Source: Ignavibacteria bacterium
Lineage (GTDB): Bacteria > Bacteroidota > Ignavibacteria > Kapaibacteriales > Kapaibacteriaceae
Length of the DNA stretch: 64,000 nucleotides
Assembly (NCBI GenBank): GCA_016873895.1
Contig: VGVV01000005.1
Location: 54,243 to 118,242, forward strand
Reading direction: 5' to 3'
Position 1 is the first letter of the stretch, and every line of letters starts with the position of its first letter. Positions 53,930 to 61,328 of the stretch are shown here, one piece after another. A program made the translations under genes and the position numbers. The notes beneath the pieces are model-generated. The model was not told the DNA's origin. It searched no databases and worked only from the letters and a program-made list of their open reading frames with translations.

Positions 53930-55116
53930 TCATGAAGCAAGCCCGACTCGCAACATTTCTAACAGCACTCTTTTTGAGTGCTGTTGTTGTTTATGCCGAT
54001 GGCGTAAAGTTCACGACTATCACCTCGTGGAACGAAGCGCTTGCGCTTGCCAAACAAGCCAACAAGCCCATCTTTCTCGATGCCTACACCGACTGGTGCG
54101 GCTGGTGCAAAGTGATGGACAAAGAAACCTTCTCAGATGAAAAGGTTGCGGCCTTCATGAACGCCTACTTTGTGAACGTGAAGATGGAAATGGAAACGGG
54201 ACAAGGCATTGATGTTGCGATGAAGTACCGCATCAGTGTATATCCAACATTCAAGGTTTTTGCTGCAGATGGTACGCCCACATACACTGTGATGGGCTAT
54301 CAAGAGCCAAAGGAATGGCTCAAGACACTTGAGATGATGACTGATCCGGCAAAGTCGCAGACTGCAACGGGCATTAGTGCGCAGCTCAAGCTCAACTATC
54401 CCGACTGGCATCGTGGAGCGTTCCTCAAGGGCAAGAATAAAAAGATTGCCGATGCGAAAACTGTACAGTCGTGGTTTGACGAACAACAGGACAAATACAG
54501 CGAAGTAGCATGGTGTGTCATCACGCGTTATCAGCTTTCTGAAGCACAGTTAGCATGGATCATGGAGCATGAGCAACAGTATCGCGAACTCTATGGAGAA
54601 GAGTTTGATCAGATCGTGCAAAAGCAGGCACAAACGATATTCAACAGTGCCGTCGACAAGAAAGATCAATCGCTCTTGGCCAAGGCCTCTGAACTTTTTA
54701 CAAAGACTGTTCCAGAACAGGCCAAATCTATGCGTGAGCGTTTGCAGGCCATGTACTACAATCGCACAGGCGATTGGAAACAGCTTGGAGAAGCACTCGA
54801 CAACATGTCGCAAACAGCTGATGCCTCGACAGCAGGCATCAACGAGTTTGCATGGAACATGTTCGAGAAGTGCGAAGACAATCCGTCGCTTGTGAAGGCA
54901 GCCGATGCGATGAAGCGCATGACAAAAAACCTTGAAGCAAGCCAATGGGCTTTTGTAGACACCTATGCTGCGCTGCTCTACAAGACGGGTCAGTACGACG
55001 TAGCAGAGCAGCAAGCTTTGCGTGCAATCGAAATGGGCAAAGAAGCCAAAGCAGATATATCGGAAACAGAAGAGCTGCTCAAGAAGATCCGTTCAGCAAA
55101 AGCAGCCAAGAAGTAA
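53926..55116 (+). CDS. secreted thioredoxin-fold protein (CGWC)
   Basis: 396 residues. A signal peptide (to about residue 25) is followed by a thioredoxin domain with the redox motif [10 protein letters not shown] near 57-66 and the cis-Pro loop [11 protein letters not shown]. The remaining ~240 residues are helical, TPR-like at the end ([25 protein letters not shown]). It is probably a periplasmic disulfide reductase or oxidase with a helical partner-binding part. The start overlaps frr (ATGA), so it has joined the ribosomal operon. Its client is unknown. Confidence 0.88.
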   Translation: MIMKQARLATFLTALFLSAVVVYADGVKFTTITSWNEALALAKQANKPIFLDAYTDWCGWCKVMDKETFSDEKVAAFMNAYFVNVKMEMETGQGIDVAMKYRISVYPTFKVFAADGTPTYTVMGYQEPKEWLKTLEMMTDPAKSQTATGISAQLKLNYPDWHRGAFLKGKNKKIADAKTVQSWFDEQQDKYSEVAWCVITRYQLSEAQLAWIMEHEQQYRELYGEEFDQIVQKQAQTIFNSAVDKKDQSLLAKASELFTKTVPEQAKSMRERLQAMYYNRTGDWKQLGEALDNMSQTADASTAGINEFAWNMFEKCEDNPSLVKAADAMKRMTKNLEASQWAFVDTYAALLYKTGQYDVAEQQALRAIEMGKEAKADISETEELLKKIRSAKAAKK

Positions 55117-55121
55117 GCCTT

Positions 55122-55793
55122 ATGAGCAAGGCCATAGTATTGTTGTCAGGGGGCATGGATAGCTGTGTAACAACTGCGCATGCCATCAATGCCGGACATC
55201 ACGTATATGCTTTGCATGTGAACTACGGTCAGCGCACACAAGAGCGCGAGCTCAAAGCTTTCAACGACATCTGTGATTATTACAGCATCGAGCATCGCCT
55301 TGTCGTAGACATTTCGCATCTAGCCGCAATAGGTGGCAGCAGTCTAACAGACCGTACGATGCTAGTACCGAGTGCTGAGTGCCGAGTGCCGAGTGCCGCT
55401 ATTCCCAACACCTACGTTCCATTTCGCAATGCCAATATTCTAGCCATTGCAACAAGTTGGGCCGAAGTTGTAGAAGCTAACCATCTTTACATTGGTGCCG
55501 TCGAAGAAGATTCCTCGGGCTATCCTGATTGCCGCGACGTCTTCTTCCGCGCATTCGAAGAAGTGATTCGTACTGGCACAAAGCCTGGCACAAACATCGC
55601 CATTGAAACTCCACTCATTGATTTGAGCAAGGGACAAATCGTCCGCGGTGGACTTGACCTGCAAGCCCCTTTACATCTTTCTTGGTCGTGCTACTCCAAC
55701 GAAGACCTCGCCTGTGGTGTATGCGATTCCTGCGCGCTGCGCCTTAAGGGATTTGAAGAGGCGGGGGAGATGGATCCGGTGTCATACCGATAG
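55122..55793 (+). CDS. queC: 7-cyano-7-deazaguanine synthase
   Basis: 223 residues from ATG 55122. PP-loop [11 protein letters not shown] at the start and zinc cysteines at the end ([18 protein letters not shown]) are those of QueC, which makes preQ0 for queuosine in tRNA. Between [11 protein letters not shown] and [12 protein letters not shown] there is an extra stretch, [14 protein letters not shown], encoded by four GAGTGCC-type heptamers at 55370-55397. The reading frame is kept, so the protein probably still works, with a loop insertion. The stop codon overlaps the beginning of another tandem repeat. Confidence 0.95.
   Translation: MSKAIVLLSGGMDSCVTTAHAINAGHHVYALHVNYGQRTQERELKAFNDICDYYSIEHRLVVDISHLAAIGGSSLTDRTMLVPSAECRVPSAAIPNTYVPFRNANILAIATSWAEVVEANHLYIGAVEEDSSGYPDCRDVFFRAFEEVIRTGTKPGTNIAIETPLIDLSKGQIVRGGLDLQAPLHLSWSCYSNEDLACGVCDSCALRLKGFEEAGEMDPVSYR
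55370..55397. repeat. heptamer array inside queC
   Basis: Four direct heptamers: GAGTGCT then three GAGTGCC. It has the same period as the intergenic arrays at 4201 and 47941, but here lies within a coding region in frame. Confidence 0.8.
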
Positions 55794-55827
55794 GGACAAG
55801 AGGGACGGGAGGGACAAGAGGGACAGT
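55792..55827. repeat. 9-bp tandem repeat at the queC stop
   Basis: Almost four units of AGGGACAAG (second unit AGGGACGGG, last AGGGACAGT). The first unit includes two bases of the queC stop TAG. The bases from 55828 to 55963 carry no gene or repeat that I can recognise. Confidence 0.75.
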
Positions 55828-55963
55828 TAGACATTTTGTTTTTTGAGCGTTAGGATAGCGCGACGCAGTACCCGCTTAAGATTCCTTCCAAGCTCGATGG
55901 ACGTAGCGCATAGCAGGCAGAAGAGTTTGAACGTGAATATGTTCATTTATTTGGGGTACTGAC

Positions 55964-56045
55964 GTAGGGGCGAGCCGGTGGCTCGCCCGGGTACATGGGG
56001 TACGCCCGGGTACTCGCAGGGTACGCAAGGGTACTGGGGGGACGA
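55964..56045. repeat. third copy of palindrome + GGTAC repeat
   Basis: GTAGGGGCGAGCC starts an inverted repeat (GGGCGAGCC/GGCTCGCCC), followed by five GGGTAC words with 8-12-bp spacing. The layout equals the copies at 10366 and 10427, but the stem carries compensatory changes (CGACC/GGTCG becomes CGAGCC/GGCTCG). The 524-bp stretch 55794-56317 around it has no convincing gene. Confidence 0.7.
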
Positions 56046-56075
56046 CAAGGAACAGCTAGAATAGCGTCTCACATT

Positions 56076-56109
56076 AAGGCGAGCCAATGGCTCGCCTTTT
56101 CCTTTTTTT
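56076..56109 (+). terminator. Rho-independent terminator in the queC downstream spacer
   Basis: AAGGCGAGCC (56076-56085) and GGCTCGCCTT (56089-56098) form a perfect 10-bp stem with a 3-base loop and a T-rich tail to 56109. It lies 283 bp after queC. Its stem core GGCGAGCC/GGCTCGCC is the same as in the repeat at 55964. Confidence 0.85.
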
Positions 56110-56153
56110 GGCCTGATATTTGCTGCATGGATGCGTAGGGCATTAGAATTCAC

Positions 56154-56187
56154 TTGACTTGTACGCATTAATACGTATATTGCGTAC
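56154..56187 (+). promoter_or_regulatory. sigma-70-like promoter with overlapping palindrome
   Basis: TTGACT (56154-56159) and TATATT (56176-56181) are 16 bp apart. An inverted repeat GTACGCA (56161-56167)/TGCGTAC (56181-56187), centred on ATACGTAT, covers the space between and beyond the -10 box. It looks like an operator placed to block the promoter of the T9SS gene at 56318. Confidence 0.4.
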
Positions 56188-56317
56188 GAATCAGTGGTTG
56201 TCTAAACAAGTAATCCACAAGTACGACCAAAACTTTACACAATTGTCTTTGGCTGGCTACCGCAATTGTTGTAGTTTTAGAATGTGTGGGAATGTCCCGA
56301 CTTTATCTGCAGCAACT

Positions 56318-56890
56318 ATGGATTCCTTGATGAGAATTATTACAATCGTGTTCATGGCAGTCAGTGCCTTTGTACTGCTACCAGTATCTGGAAGTGGTCA
56401 GGCAAAGCTCGTTTCATCGGTCATTGCATCGGGCGGCAATATTGCCGTGTCCAACAGTGGCAATGGAGCATCGTTGAGCTCTACGATTGGTCAGGCAGTA
56501 ATATCAGCTGCACAACGTTCTGAAGTTTCAGCACGTTGGGAGGGATTCTGGACGCCCTCTTCTCAGCCTACCGTTGGTGTAGATGAACAAGACGAGCCCC
56601 TTTCGAATGGGCTGCAGGTATTCCCCAATCCAATGAGCTATAGTTCCCGCATCACGTTCAGCGAGGTACTCGATGGCGATATCTCCGTTCGCGTGTTCGA
56701 TCTCATAGGAACCCAAGTAAAGACCATCACAACGGTTATGTCGATTGCAGGAGACCAATCTATTGCCTTGTCTGCAGTGGATGATACCGGCGCCCAGTTA
56801 GCAGCTGGCGCGTATTTGTGTGTTGTTGAAGGACGAACGGCTGCCGGACGGCCGTACAGTGCGTCTGTGCGTGTACGGATCGTTCATTAA
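56318..56890 (+). CDS. small T9SS cargo protein
   Basis: 190 residues from ATG 56318 (ATG 56330 is equally possible; an upstream frame to 56159 runs through the promoter). Signal peptide ends near SGSGQA. A short segment LVSSVIASGGNIAVSN with SSTIGQAVI and WEGFW is a motif seen at the N-terminus of small T9SS cargos in this lineage. The last ~80 residues are a type A sorting domain (LQVFPNPMSYSSRITF, then LAAGAYLCVVEG). Function is unknown. It is followed by the large fibre gene after 57 bp. Confidence 0.8.
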   Translation: MDSLMRIITIVFMAVSAFVLLPVSGSGQAKLVSSVIASGGNIAVSNSGNGASLSSTIGQAVISAAQRSEVSARWEGFWTPSSQPTVGVDEQDEPLSNGLQVFPNPMSYSSRITFSEVLDGDISVRVFDLIGTQVKTITTVMSIAGDQSIALSAVDDTGAQLAAGAYLCVVEGRTAAGRPYSASVRVRIVH

Positions 56891-56947
56891 GACCACGCGG
56901 TTTCCCCACACATCAATAATGTAAAACAGTTTACAGTGAGTACAGTT

Positions 56948-59900
56948 ATGACACAGTTCCTACGAATCTTCGCAGCAGGTCTATTCCTGTTGAGTCTGAT
57001 CGCCAGTCCAATTGCCTCGAAGGCACAGCTGCAGCGTCAGATATCCTACCAAGGATATCTTGCGTTGCCGAATGGCAACCCGCTGGCTGATGGCCAGTAC
57101 AGCCTTGTTCTGCGTATGTACGACGATGCAACGGCTGGCAACCTTGTCTGGGAAGAGACGCAGACAACGGCGATTGCGAAGGGACTGTTCAATGTATACC
57201 TTGGAGCGGTTGTGCCGCTTGCCACGGTAGATTTTTCAAAGCAACTCTATCTTGAGATGGCGATCACCGGACAGCCACCGTTCCCTCGGACGCAGCTTGC
57301 CATGGTGCCATATGCGATCTACGCAGATCGTGCAAAGTCCGCAGCGAGCCTCGACTCCGGTGCAACCGGATTTGTGCGCAGCCTCAACGGTGGTCAGGGA
57401 GATCTCGTGATTCAAGGCAAGAGTGGAATCACGGTTACCCGTAATGGCGATACGATCTCGATCGAGTCAACGATCAATGTTCAAGGAATTGTAAGTCTTA
57501 CAAGTCCTCAGTCAACAATCGACGTCACAAATCCGTCGGGTCCAAATGCACTTATCGACGTGCGTGACGGCGCAATTACATCGGATAAGCTCGCAAATGG
57601 TGCTGTGATCTCGACGAAGCTTGGTGTAGGCGCAGTAACGAACGCCACGATCGCTAACGGAGCAGTAACTGCATCAAAGATCGCGACGGGTGTTATCCCA
57701 ACAACATTGCCTCCAAATGGTCCTGCCGGTGGAGACCTTGCAGGAAGCTATCCGAATCCGTCGATTGCTCTTGGTGCAGTAAGCACGCCAAAGATCCTCG
57801 ATGGCGCGGTAACGACAAACAAGTTGGGCGACAATTCTGTAACAACGTTTAAGCTGGCTGACGACGCTGTTTCGACACCGAAAGTGGCCGATGGTGCCAT
57901 CACCACAAACAAGCTGTCATCTACGGGTGTAACAGCGGGAACCTATGGTGATGAGCTGAACATTCCTCGGATCACTGTTGACAGCAAAGGTCGCATTGCC
58001 ACGATTTCGGTGCAGCCAATTACAAACTTCCCATACATCGTTGGAGCTGGTGGAGACCTTCAGGGTACGTACCCTAATCCAACGATCAAGGCAAATGCAA
58101 TCATAACTGCCAAGATTCTTGATGGTAACGTTACGACGCCAAAGCTTGCTGATTTGTCGGTAACAAACATCAAGATCGCAGACAACGCGATCAACTCGCA
58201 GAAGATTCAAGACTACACGATCACGCTCCAGGACATTGCTCCTGGTACAATCCCAACAACACTTCCACCATCAGGTCCTGCCGGCGGAGATCTTACGGGT
58301 TCATACCCCAATCCATCGATTGCAACTGGTGCTGTAACTTCTGCAAAGATCGCTCCAATGGCTGCTGGCTCGTTTGTGATCGGTACGGGGCTTGCAACGT
58401 CGCCAGCTGTTGGCAGCATCGTTGCTGGAAACGGTATCACGCTTACGTATAACAGTCCTAATCTCACGATCTCTACCACAGGTCTCACGCCCGGAACAGC
58501 GGACGATCAAACGGTGCGTTGGAATGCTGCTACCTCTGCGTGGCTCCCGAATGCGAATTTCCTGGCTACCTCAGCTGGAACGATCACTGCAAACGGAAAT
58601 GCCACGATCAATGGAAATACGACACTCGGTGATGCATCGGGCGACGTTGTGACTGTCAATGCTGCAACGGTGTCGATGCCGAACCTTCCCACCGGCACAG
58701 GAACAACGTTCCTCACGAGCAATGTCGGGGCTATTCAAACAAAGACAATCAACGACATAGTCACCGGTACAGGAACAGCTGGTAGGCTAGCCATGTGGAA
58801 CGGAACTGGCACGCTCACATCCGCGAGTTTGAGTGACAATGGTTCTGGTGTACTTTCATACACTGGCAATGTTGCCATCAATACGGGCGCAGGAAACACA
58901 GTATCTCATGATGGGAACCTTTCTGTAGCAGGTGCATCGACTCTGTCAGGTAACACATCTGTTGGTGGAACGCTTGGCGTAACAGGTGCAACAACACTGG
59001 GTAGCACACTCACCGTATCGGGTGCATCAACACTTTCCGGCAACACATCTGTTGGCGGAACTCTTGGCGTAACAGGTGCAACAACACTGGGAAGCACACT
59101 CACCGTATCGGGTGCAACAAACCTTGGGTCATCGTTGTCAGTTTCGGGTGCATCGACACTTTCCGGCAACACATCTGTTGGCGGAACTCTTGGCGTAACA
59201 GGTGCAACAACACTGAGCAACACACTCACCGTATCGGGTGCAACAAACCTTGGGTCATCGTTGTCGGTTTCGGGTGCATCGACACTTTCCGGCAACACAT
59301 CTGTTGGCGGAACTCTTGGCGTAACAGGTGCAACAACACTGAGCAACACACTCACCGTATCCGGCGCAACAGACCTTGGGTCATCGTTGTCGGTTTCGGG
59401 TGCATCGACACTTTCCGGTAACACATCTGTCGGCGGAACTCTTGGCGTAACAGGTGCAACAACTCTGAGCAACACACTCACGGTATCGGGTGCAACCAAC
59501 CTTGGATCATCGTTGTCAGTTTCGGGTGCATCAACACTATCTGGCAATACATCAGTCGGCGGAACGCTCGGTGTAAGCGGCAACACAGCTCTTAACGCAA
59601 ACACGACGCTTGGTGATGCATCTGGCGATGCCGTGACGATCAACGCAGCAACAGTCACAGCACCGAATCTGCCGACAGGCACAGGCACCACATTTGTGAT
59701 GAGCAATGCAGGTGCACTTCAAACAAAGACGATCAACAACATCGTAACGGGTACCGGCACAAACGGAAGTCTAGCCATGTGGAATTCATCTGGCACGATC
59801 ACGAATGCCAGCCTCTCGGACAACGGCTCGGGTGCACTGAGTTATGCAGGTAACATCGCTCTGAACCCTGGTAGTGGTAACTCGGTAACAACAAATGGAA

Positions 59901-61288
59901 GCCTTTTCACGAGCGAGAATACTACGGTAGGTGGTAACCTGTCGGTTACGGGTACATCATCACTCATTGGTAACGTGACTGCGATCAACAACGTGTCGAT
60001 TCTTGGTGGTCTCAGCGTTAGCGGAGCATCAACGTTGACGGGTAACACCTTTATCGGCGGCACACTCGGTGTAACGGGCGCAGCAACATTTACGGTAGCG
60101 CCTACGGTATCAGCATTCATCACAGCAGGCGTTGTAAAGAACAATACCTCTGGCGTGCTCTCCACTGGTCAAGTTTCTCTGGCTACTGAAGTTACAGGAA
60201 CACTGCCGCTGGCCAACGGTGGTACTGGTTCGGACAACGCATCCGGCGCACGCACGAATCTTGGGCTGGGAACTATTGCAACGCAGAACGCGAACTCGGT
60301 AACAATCACAGGTGGTACGATTGATGGAACAGTTATTGGTGGTACTACAGCAGCAGCGGGATCGTTCACAACACTTGGTGCTTCAGGCAATGCCACAGTT
60401 GGCGGTACACTCGGTGTAACGGGTGCAACAACACTCTCGAGCACACTTAACGTGACGGGTGCTACAACTCTTGCTGGTCTTACAGCAGGAGCATCTACGT
60501 TGAATTCGGCAACAGTAACAAACAATGCCACAGTTGGCGGTACACTCGGTGTAACGGGCGCAGCAACATTTACGGTAGCGCCTACGGTATCAGCATTCAA
60601 CACAGCAGGCGTTGTTACGAACACTGGTGCAGGCGCACTTGCTTCAACAGCGTATGGCACAGCCAATCAGTATTTGAAGATGAATAGTGCTGGTACAGCA
60701 CTGGAGTTTGCAGCCAATCCGATTGCTGATGGAACAACAACAGACGCCACAATGAGGTGGAGCGGAACAGCTTGGGTACAAAACACGAACCTGAAAGCTA
60801 CATCTGCTGGCAACACCACTGTGGGCGGTACGTTGATTGTTGAACCGGGTACGAATGCCAACAATTTGTACATGAGGCTGTCCGCTACTAACTTTGAGGT
60901 CGGTGACCATTCAGGTAATGCGTCCGAGCAAACACCTCTTATCGCTTACGATGGAGAGTCTTTTGATATCGTGCCACCCTTTAACGTCAGTGGCAATGCG
61001 TCGTTCTCAAAAAAACTGGTTGTATCGGCCGTAGTAAGTGCGGCTAACCTAGAAATAAATGATACCCACTACATTGTTGTCATAACAAATAACGCCTGCG
61101 ACGAAATTGCGTTGCCTAATGAAGCTGGAGACGGTCGCATACTCATTTTTCGCAATCAGAGTGGTGGGGATGTCAACATCAGAGCGTATAACGCTGTCGC
61201 TTACGCCGGCGCTGTTCTGTTTACTGTAGCAAATGATGCCAGCTTACAATTGGTCCGTGCCAACGATAACTGGTATAAGATCAATTAA
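56948..61288 (+). CDS. large repetitive fibre-like surface protein
   Basis: 1446 residues from ATG 56948 (GTG 56936 possible). Signal peptide ends ASKA. An N-terminal domain (QISYQGYLALPNGNPLADGQ to YAIYADRAKSAAS) is shared with secreted proteins of this lineage. Three phage-tail-fibre-like modules with GGDL.G.YPNP.I lie near residues 260, 367 and 446. A Thr/Ser/Gly-rich region follows with 42-residue repeats (LSGNTSVGGTLGVTGATTL), then further degenerate repeats. The end (CDEIALPNEAGDGRILIFRN to WYKIN) is a compact tip domain of the fibre type. No T9SS domain is visible. An extended surface fibre is the likely form. Confidence 0.8.
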   Translation: MTQFLRIFAAGLFLLSLIASPIASKAQLQRQISYQGYLALPNGNPLADGQYSLVLRMYDDATAGNLVWEETQTTAIAKGLFNVYLGAVVPLATVDFSKQLYLEMAITGQPPFPRTQLAMVPYAIYADRAKSAASLDSGATGFVRSLNGGQGDLVIQGKSGITVTRNGDTISIESTINVQGIVSLTSPQSTIDVTNPSGPNALIDVRDGAITSDKLANGAVISTKLGVGAVTNATIANGAVTASKIATGVIPTTLPPNGPAGGDLAGSYPNPSIALGAVSTPKILDGAVTTNKLGDNSVTTFKLADDAVSTPKVADGAITTNKLSSTGVTAGTYGDELNIPRITVDSKGRIATISVQPITNFPYIVGAGGDLQGTYPNPTIKANAIITAKILDGNVTTPKLADLSVTNIKIADNAINSQKIQDYTITLQDIAPGTIPTTLPPSGPAGGDLTGSYPNPSIATGAVTSAKIAPMAAGSFVIGTGLATSPAVGSIVAGNGITLTYNSPNLTISTTGLTPGTADDQTVRWNAATSAWLPNANFLATSAGTITANGNATINGNTTLGDASGDVVTVNAATVSMPNLPTGTGTTFLTSNVGAIQTKTINDIVTGTGTAGRLAMWNGTGTLTSASLSDNGSGVLSYTGNVAINTGAGNTVSHDGNLSVAGASTLSGNTSVGGTLGVTGATTLGSTLTVSGASTLSGNTSVGGTLGVTGATTLGSTLTVSGATNLGSSLSVSGASTLSGNTSVGGTLGVTGATTLSNTLTVSGATNLGSSLSVSGASTLSGNTSVGGTLGVTGATTLSNTLTVSGATDLGSSLSVSGASTLSGNTSVGGTLGVTGATTLSNTLTVSGATNLGSSLSVSGASTLSGNTSVGGTLGVSGNTALNANTTLGDASGDAVTINAATVTAPNLPTGTGTTFVMSNAGALQTKTINNIVTGTGTNGSLAMWNSSGTITNASLSDNGSGALSYAGNIALNPGSGNSVTTNGSLFTSENTTVGGNLSVTGTSSLIGNVTAINNVSILGGLSVSGASTLTGNTFIGGTLGVTGAATFTVAPTVSAFITAGVVKNNTSGVLSTGQVSLATEVTGTLPLANGGTGSDNASGARTNLGLGTIATQNANSVTITGGTIDGTVIGGTTAAAGSFTTLGASGNATVGGTLGVTGATTLSSTLNVTGATTLAGLTAGASTLNSATVTNNATVGGTLGVTGAATFTVAPTVSAFNTAGVVTNTGAGALASTAYGTANQYLKMNSAGTALEFAANPIADGTTTDATMRWSGTAWVQNTNLKATSAGNTTVGGTLIVEPGTNANNLYMRLSATNFEVGDHSGNASEQTPLIAYDGESFDIVPPFNVSGNASFSKKLVVSAVVSAANLEINDTHYIVVITNNACDEIALPNEAGDGRILIFRNQSGGDVNIRAYNAVAYAGAVLFTVANDASLQLVRANDNWYKIN
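58934..59653 (+). repeat. 126-bp tandem repeats within the fibre gene
   Basis: Units begin at 59024, 59150, 59276, 59402 and 59528, exactly 126 bp (42 codons) apart; the last is partial. The first unit at 58934 is 90 bp, lacking 12 codons. Units are nearly identical in DNA, differing mostly at silent sites, which implies recent expansion or gene conversion. Length variation between strains would be expected. Confidence 0.9.
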
Positions 61289-61328
61289 CTACGGATCGAC
61301 AAACCCAACAAAATCCCCAGGTATTACG

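Noticed and set aside
58934..59653. Regular repeats that might suggest a CRISPR array
   Set aside because: The repeats are contiguous, coding and without unique spacers; no cas genes are present.
58906..59706. 266-residue open frame on the minus strand in the fibre repeats
   Set aside because: It is a shadow of the 126-bp repeats: its Pro/Val/Asp-rich repeats mirror the plus-strand units, and the plus frame has signal peptide and known modules.
60169..60666. 165-residue minus-strand open frame
   Set aside because: Same cause as above; Ala/Val/Pro-rich composition and no start signal.
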